Shown one piece after another: positions 59,971-64,000 of a stretch of 64,000 bases of DNA. The notes beneath the pieces are model-generated. The model did not search any database. It saw only the letters and a list, made by a program, of their open reading frames with translations, and was not told the DNA's origin. Positions within the stretch are counted from its first letter, which is position 1, and each line of letters begins with the position of its first letter. The position numbers and the translations under genes were made by a program. This DNA is from Desulfobacteraceae bacterium. Lineage in GTDB: Bacteria > Desulfobacterota > Desulfobacteria > Desulfobacterales > SURF-7. The DNA is taken from the NCBI GenBank assembly GCA_003599865.1, contig QZKS01000052.1, forward strand, positions 1 to 64,000, in the 5' to 3' direction.

Positions 59971-62900
59971 TCATTTGTTCAAAACAGCCCGTTCTCCCAG
60001 ATTGCCGTACCGGTGATAGTTGTCGCAGATGCTCTGCTCCCGGAAATAGTGGAGCATCTCGATCCGTCCTTCCATGAGAACCTTTGAGCGGGCGATATAC
60101 AATCCGGTTTTGGCCGCGGCCTGAAAAACAAGGGCCGGGACCCGGTCCGGGGCGGCGTAGCGGACCCGCTGAACCGTATTCAGGGAATCGGCCACATCCT
60201 GATCCGACTGGATCAGGAACGGCTCCTCTCCGGTCAATTTCCGGCCTTCGTGTCCGTTGAGAAAAGCGGTGACTGAATTGTTCATGCCTGCCTGGATGCT
60301 GACCTTCAATGTGCATCCGCTGATCCGGACAGCGGCAATACGGGCCAGGACATCAAACAGGGAATCGGCTTCATGCAGCCTGACCATCACGGTCCCCACC
60401 GGCAGGTATTTCACCAGATTGTCCTGTCCCCTTAAATGGAAGTAATCCTTGGCCTGAGAAAATTCTTCTTCCATCCAGTACAGACAGCTTTTTATGGCCA
60501 CAGCCGTTTTTTGCAGATCCTCTTTCCAATCGGGAAAACGTCCCCAGGAGGTTTCCCGCAGCCACAGGTTGGCCAGACGCTGCAAGGAATATTCTCCCCG
60601 GATCGCTCCGATCAAGGGGTTTCCGGTTTCCTCAAAATCCATGAACTGGGATACGTAATTGGGGCCGCCGGCCTTGATTCCGGCTCCCAGGGCGGATTTT
60701 TTCATTCCGCCAAAGGGCTGCCGCAAAACAATGGCACCGGTGGTTCCGCGGTTGATGTACAGATTTCCGGCCTCTATCTTTGACTTCCAGATCTCATGCT
60801 CACGACGGTCCAGGCTTTCCAGCCCGGAAGTAAGGCCGTATCCGGTCTGGTTGACCAGCCGGATGGCCTGATCCAGATCTTCCGCACACATCACCCCGAG
60901 CACCGGCCCGAAAAATTCGGTCATATGGGTATGGGAACCGGGCGATACGCCCCATTTGATGCCGGGCGTCCACATCCGGGGATTGTTCAGAATATTCTCA
61001 GGTTTCAGCAGCCAGGTTTCCCCTTCCTCCAACCGGGTCAGGGCATTTCGTAGATCTTTACCCGGTTCATGGATGAGCGGCCCCATTTTGTTTTCAAACG
61101 ACCAGACCGACCCGACAGCAAAACTCCCGGCTGCATCGGCCAGCTGCCTGGCAAAGGAGGCGTCTTCATACACTTCCTTTTCCAGAATCAGGAGAGATGT
61201 GGCGGAGCATTTCTGGCCGCAGTTTCCAAAAGCCGAATGGATCACATTCTTGATGGCCTGATCCCGGTCCGACATGGCGGTTACGATGACGGCATTTTTT
61301 CCGCCGGTTTCCGCAGCAAGGGAAAGGTCCGGACGATGGTTCAGAATCCGAAGGCCGGTTTCGGTTCCGCCGGTTAAAATCACATAATCGATATCCGGAT
61401 GATTCGTCAGTGCTTTCCCGACTTCGGCACCGGAACAGGGCAGGAACTGAAGGGTGTTTCCGGAAATGCCTGCTTTCCGGAAGCATTGGTACAGTATCCA
61501 GGCAGGCAGAACCGCCTCGGAAGAAGGCTTGAAAATGACGGTATTACCCGCGGCCAGACCGGCGACAATCCCTCCGCAGGGAATGGCAATGGGAAAATTC
61601 CATGGAGACAATACCAGGCCGACTCCTTTTCCCCGGCATTCCACTCCTTCCAGCCGGGAAAAAGCTTCAGCGGAAAAGGGATAGTATTCGCAGAAGTCAA
61701 TGGCTTCCGATACCTCCACATCCGCTTCGGTGATGATTTTTCCGGTTCCGGCCATGGCCGCACCGATCAGGTCCTTTCTGGATTCCCGAAGATGCATGGC
61801 CACCCGCGACAGTACCGCATGTCTCTCTTTTCGGGAAAGCTTCCGCCAGTTGTCCGGATCTTTTTTGGATGTGGATACTGCTTTTTCCGCATCCTGCGAT
61901 GATGCCAAGGCAAACCGGGCAACGCAGACCTTTTCCGGAAGCTGAGAGGGATCAAAACATTCGCGGATGTCAAGGCCCTGAAACATCTCCTCCCCTCCAA
62001 CAACAATGGGAATCTCAACCGGAGAGTCATTCACGCTTTTTTTCCATTGGTTCCGGATCTCGTCTGCCCATTCCCGATTCCCGGGCATGCACCAGTCCGT
62101 GTCCGGTTCGTTGGTAAACTGATGCTGATGAAAGGTGCCGCCGGCAGAGGAAAAAACTTCGGTTTTCCGGTTCTGGGTGCGGTTGGGTCCGATAGGCGCT
62201 TCGTTTCCGGCAGCACAGGAATCGACAAACTGTTTTTCCAGAAACCGCCATTGGCTTGATCCGGTTTTCAGGCCGGGAGCATACCGCAGGAAATTTTCTT
62301 CGGCCGTGTTTTCATCCAGCCTCCGGATCAGGTAGGCGATGGCGCTGATAAACTGCTCCTTTGTTGCCACCGGTGCGTATAAAACCATCTCCTCTCCGGT
62401 TTCGCAGATGGCACGGCGGACGTGATCCGCCATGCCTTCCAGCATCTCAAAGGAAAAAAACCTTTCCACCTTGTTTTTCCGGGCCAATTGATAGGCATAG
62501 GCCAGCTCAAACAGATTATGGGAGGCAATCCCAAGACGGGCAGCCCGGATATGTTCCGGCTCCATGCCGTATTCCACCATTCGTTTATAGTTTGCATCCA
62601 CATGAAGCTTCCGGTCATAGGTGGCAAGAGGCCAGTTCTGAAGAGCGGACTCCACCATCTCCATCTCCATATTGGCGCCCTTGACAATACGAATTTTAAT
62701 CGGGCCGCCGCCCTGCTCAACCCGCTTCCGGGCCCAATGGGTGAGCTGTTGCTGCATGGGAAAGGAGTCCGGCAGGTATGCCTGAAGCACAATCCCTGCG
62801 GAATGGTTTTTCAGCTCCGGTTGATCCAGTGTCTCAATAAAGGTTCTTGCCGTAATCGCAAGATCCCGGTATTCTTCCATGTCCAGATTGACGAATTTCC

Positions 62901-63579
62901 GGACTTCCGTCCCGTCTTTCCGCACAAAACGGTTGTTTTCAGCGGTTTGATACAACAGCGACAGCCGTTGTTTTAAAACGGAAATGGTATGGTCGAATGC
63001 CGGGGCATGAATCTGGGAATAGATGGTGGAGATTTTGACGGAAATATATTCGATCTCCGGATTCCGAAGGTCCTGCAGATAGGTTTCCAGCCGGTATCCG
63101 GCCTCTTCTTCTCCGAGGACCGCTTCACCCAGGTGATTGATATTCATCCGAACACCCTGCAGGCGTCGTTTCCGGAGATGCTCATGCAGGATATCGGCTT
63201 CTCCCGGTATGATGGCGCGGCTGCTGTCATGGCGCATCCTGTCGATCATTTTGGGAACCGCCAGATTGGGGATGTGCCTGCCAACGCTGAGGAACATCTG
63301 CATCAGCAGTTTTTCCACGGATGAAAAAAATTCCGGAACCCCGCTCTTTTGCAGAAGGTGATTGATCTGGTCCGCCACCCGGTGAGTGTTTTCCGAACGA
63401 AAGCTCTGGTCAATCAACCGGGTGAGAATAACCTTGTCCATCGGATGGGTCAGAAGCCTCATCATCTGCTCCTGAATTCCCTTTTCCTCCGCGGTCAGCA
63501 GGGCATTGGCTCTCTCCTGCCATTGTTCTGCCAGAAGAATAGCTTCCCGGACAATCTCCGGATACGGATCGTTATTCAT
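59971..63579 (-). CDS. putA: Bifunctional proline dehydrogenase / delta-1-pyrroline-5-carboxylate dehydrogenase PutA
   Basis: A 1202-residue PutA that oxidises proline to glutamate in two steps. The proline dehydrogenase barrel (about 100-480) has 'VRMNINHLGEAVLGEEEAGYRL', 'YISVKISTIYSQIH', 'FVNLDMEEYRDLAIT', 'IKIRIVKGANMEMEMVES' and 'GIASHNLFELAYAYQLA', with FAD and substrate residues. The aldehyde dehydrogenase part (about 560-1050) has 'LVLSPWNFPIAIPCGGIVAGLAAGNTVIFKPSSEA', 'LAAETGGKN' and the nucleophile in 'FGNCGQKCSATS'. There is no N-terminal ribbon-helix-helix, so unlike E. coli PutA it is not its own repressor. The start has GGAGG upstream. It lies 23 bases after the livF stop. Confidence 0.95.
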   Translation of the reverse strand: MNNDPYPEIVREAILLAEQWQERANALLTAEEKGIQEQMMRLLTHPMDKVILTRLIDQSFRSENTHRVADQINHLLQKSGVPEFFSSVEKLLMQMFLSVGRHIPNLAVPKMIDRMRHDSSRAIIPGEADILHEHLRKRRLQGVRMNINHLGEAVLGEEEAGYRLETYLQDLRNPEIEYISVKISTIYSQIHAPAFDHTISVLKQRLSLLYQTAENNRFVRKDGTEVRKFVNLDMEEYRDLAITARTFIETLDQPELKNHSAGIVLQAYLPDSFPMQQQLTHWARKRVEQGGGPIKIRIVKGANMEMEMVESALQNWPLATYDRKLHVDANYKRMVEYGMEPEHIRAARLGIASHNLFELAYAYQLARKNKVERFFSFEMLEGMADHVRRAICETGEEMVLYAPVATKEQFISAIAYLIRRLDENTAEENFLRYAPGLKTGSSQWRFLEKQFVDSCAAGNEAPIGPNRTQNRKTEVFSSAGGTFHQHQFTNEPDTDWCMPGNREWADEIRNQWKKSVNDSPVEIPIVVGGEEMFQGLDIRECFDPSQLPEKVCVARFALASSQDAEKAVSTSKKDPDNWRKLSRKERHAVLSRVAMHLRESRKDLIGAAMAGTGKIITEADVEVSEAIDFCEYYPFSAEAFSRLEGVECRGKGVGLVLSPWNFPIAIPCGGIVAGLAAGNTVIFKPSSEAVLPAWILYQCFRKAGISGNTLQFLPCSGAEVGKALTNHPDIDYVILTGGTETGLRILNHRPDLSLAAETGGKNAVIVTAMSDRDQAIKNVIHSAFGNCGQKCSATSLLILEKEVYEDASFARQLADAAGSFAVGSVWSFENKMGPLIHEPGKDLRNALTRLEEGETWLLKPENILNNPRMWTPGIKWGVSPGSHTHMTEFFGPVLGVMCAEDLDQAIRLVNQTGYGLTSGLESLDRREHEIWKSKIEAGNLYINRGTTGAIVLRQPFGGMKKSALGAGIKAGGPNYVSQFMDFEETGNPLIGAIRGEYSLQRLANLWLRETSWGRFPDWKEDLQKTAVAIKSCLYWMEEEFSQAKDYFHLRGQDNLVKYLPVGTVMVRLHEADSLFDVLARIAAVRISGCTLKVSIQAGMNNSVTAFLNGHEGRKLTGEEPFLIQSDQDVADSLNTVQRVRYAAPDRVPALVFQAAAKTGLYIARSKVLMEGRIEMLHYFREQSICDNYHRYGNLGERAVLNK

Positions 63580-63602
63580 AGCAAAGCCTCCATTAAGCAG
63601 TG

Positions 63603-64000
63603 TTATTCTCCCAGATATGCCTTTCGGATTTTCGGATTCTGAAGAAGAGCGCCGGCATCATCGCTCATGATGATGATGCCGGTTTCGAGCACGTATCCGC
63701 GGCTCGCTGATTGCAGTGCGATATTGGCATTCTGTTCGACCAGCAGAATGGTCGTTTTTTCCCGGTGGTTGATTTCGTGTATGATTTCAAAAATTCTTTT
63801 CACAATCAGCGGTGCCAGACCAAGAGAAGGCTCATCCAGCAGCAGCAGCCTTGGTTTGCTCATCAGGGCTCTTCCAATGGCCAGCATTTGCTGCTCGCCG
63901 CCGGACAAGGTCCCTCCCAATTGCTTTCTTCTCTCTTTGAGGACAGGAAACAGATCAAACACATGATCCATGTCTTTTTCCATATTCTGGCGGTCTTTCC
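63603..64000 (-). CDS. livF: Branched-chain amino acid ABC transporter ATPase LivF, C-terminal part
   Basis: The frame is open to the right edge, so the N-terminal part with Walker A is outside. Visible are the signature 'LGGTLSGGEQQMLAIGRALMSKPRLLLLDEPSLGLAPLIVKRIFEIIHEIN', the Walker B and D-loop, the H-loop region 'TILLVEQNANIALQSASRGYVLETG' and the LivF-type tail 'LLQNPKIRKAYLGE'. It energises uptake of branched-chain amino acids or proline-like substrates. It immediately precedes putA on the same strand, so transport and proline oxidation may be co-expressed. Confidence 0.95.
   Translation of the reverse strand, partial: KDRQNMEKDMDHVFDLFPVLKERRKQLGGTLSGGEQQMLAIGRALMSKPRLLLLDEPSLGLAPLIVKRIFEIIHEINHREKTTILLVEQNANIALQSASRGYVLETGIIIMSDDAGALLQNPKIRKAYLGE

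Noticed and set aside
59783..60316. 177-codon minus-strand frame overlapping the putA end in another frame
   Set aside because: It overlaps the clearly conserved putA frame and shows Arg/Pro/Gly-rich composition typical of an out-of-frame reading.

Overview
The window reads as a moderate-GC chromosome segment from a Desulfobacterota-type anaerobe. This is an inference from gene content: a complete type II secretion locus with GspN, fused isobutyryl-CoA mutase (IcmF), rubrerythrin, many sigma-54 activators, a large PutA, and a selenocysteine-containing 'selenobiotic' peptide with its radical SAM maturase. No rRNA or tRNA gene and no CRISPR array was seen.

Layout. 1-4,613: the end of an outer-membrane barrel gene, a chemotaxis receptor, a HEAT-repeat membrane protein and a CPBP membrane protease. 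4,738-18,422: type II secretion. gspF is alone on the plus strand; gspG-H-I-J-K-L-M-N-C-D-E followed by an exported YidD-like protein and a TPR membrane protein run on the minus strand. 18,617-23,661: a small Cys4 protein, a ParA/ribbon-helix-helix pair, a receiver protein, two sigma-54 activators and an Arg-rich 53-residue protein. 24,169-33,363: a signal-less solute-binding-like protein, CheX, a SprT/DUF2786 protein, a CRM-domain protein, a UvrD-type helicase, an M23 peptidase and a phosphoesterase. 33,600-38,947: an IS5-family element inserted directly behind a cobalamin riboswitch and its terminator, then B12-dependent icmF with its TetR regulator and operator.

39,160-41,240 is an accessory island. 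It holds a two-gene nucleotidyltransferase system behind a duplicated 56-bp operator unit, a relic of an integron cassette array (one whole cassette with an attC-like site and one truncated cassette), and terminal-repeat-like sequence. 41,742-47,351 is metabolic: thiolase, 3-hydroxybutyryl-CoA dehydrogenase, rubrerythrin, a PurF paralog lacking the catalytic cysteine, and glutamine synthetase. 47,619-64,000 has a GT2-GT4 fusion, a PAS-LuxR regulator, a DUF523-DUF1722 protein, a PPOX-like protein, the sbtA-sbtM pair, uvsE, a SlyD-like/methyltransferase protein, a 1016-residue PHP-like membrane protein, putA and the end of livF.

The strongest hidden signal is sbtA at 53,926-54,153 (minus). It is invisible to ordinary gene calling because it contains three in-frame UGA codons. 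Each UGA is followed 13-15 nt later by a hairpin with GU in its loop, as expected of bacterial SECIS elements, and the radical SAM/SPASM maturase lies directly downstream. The second strong signal is a perfect cobalamin riboswitch with its own promoter and terminator whose target has been cut off by the IS.
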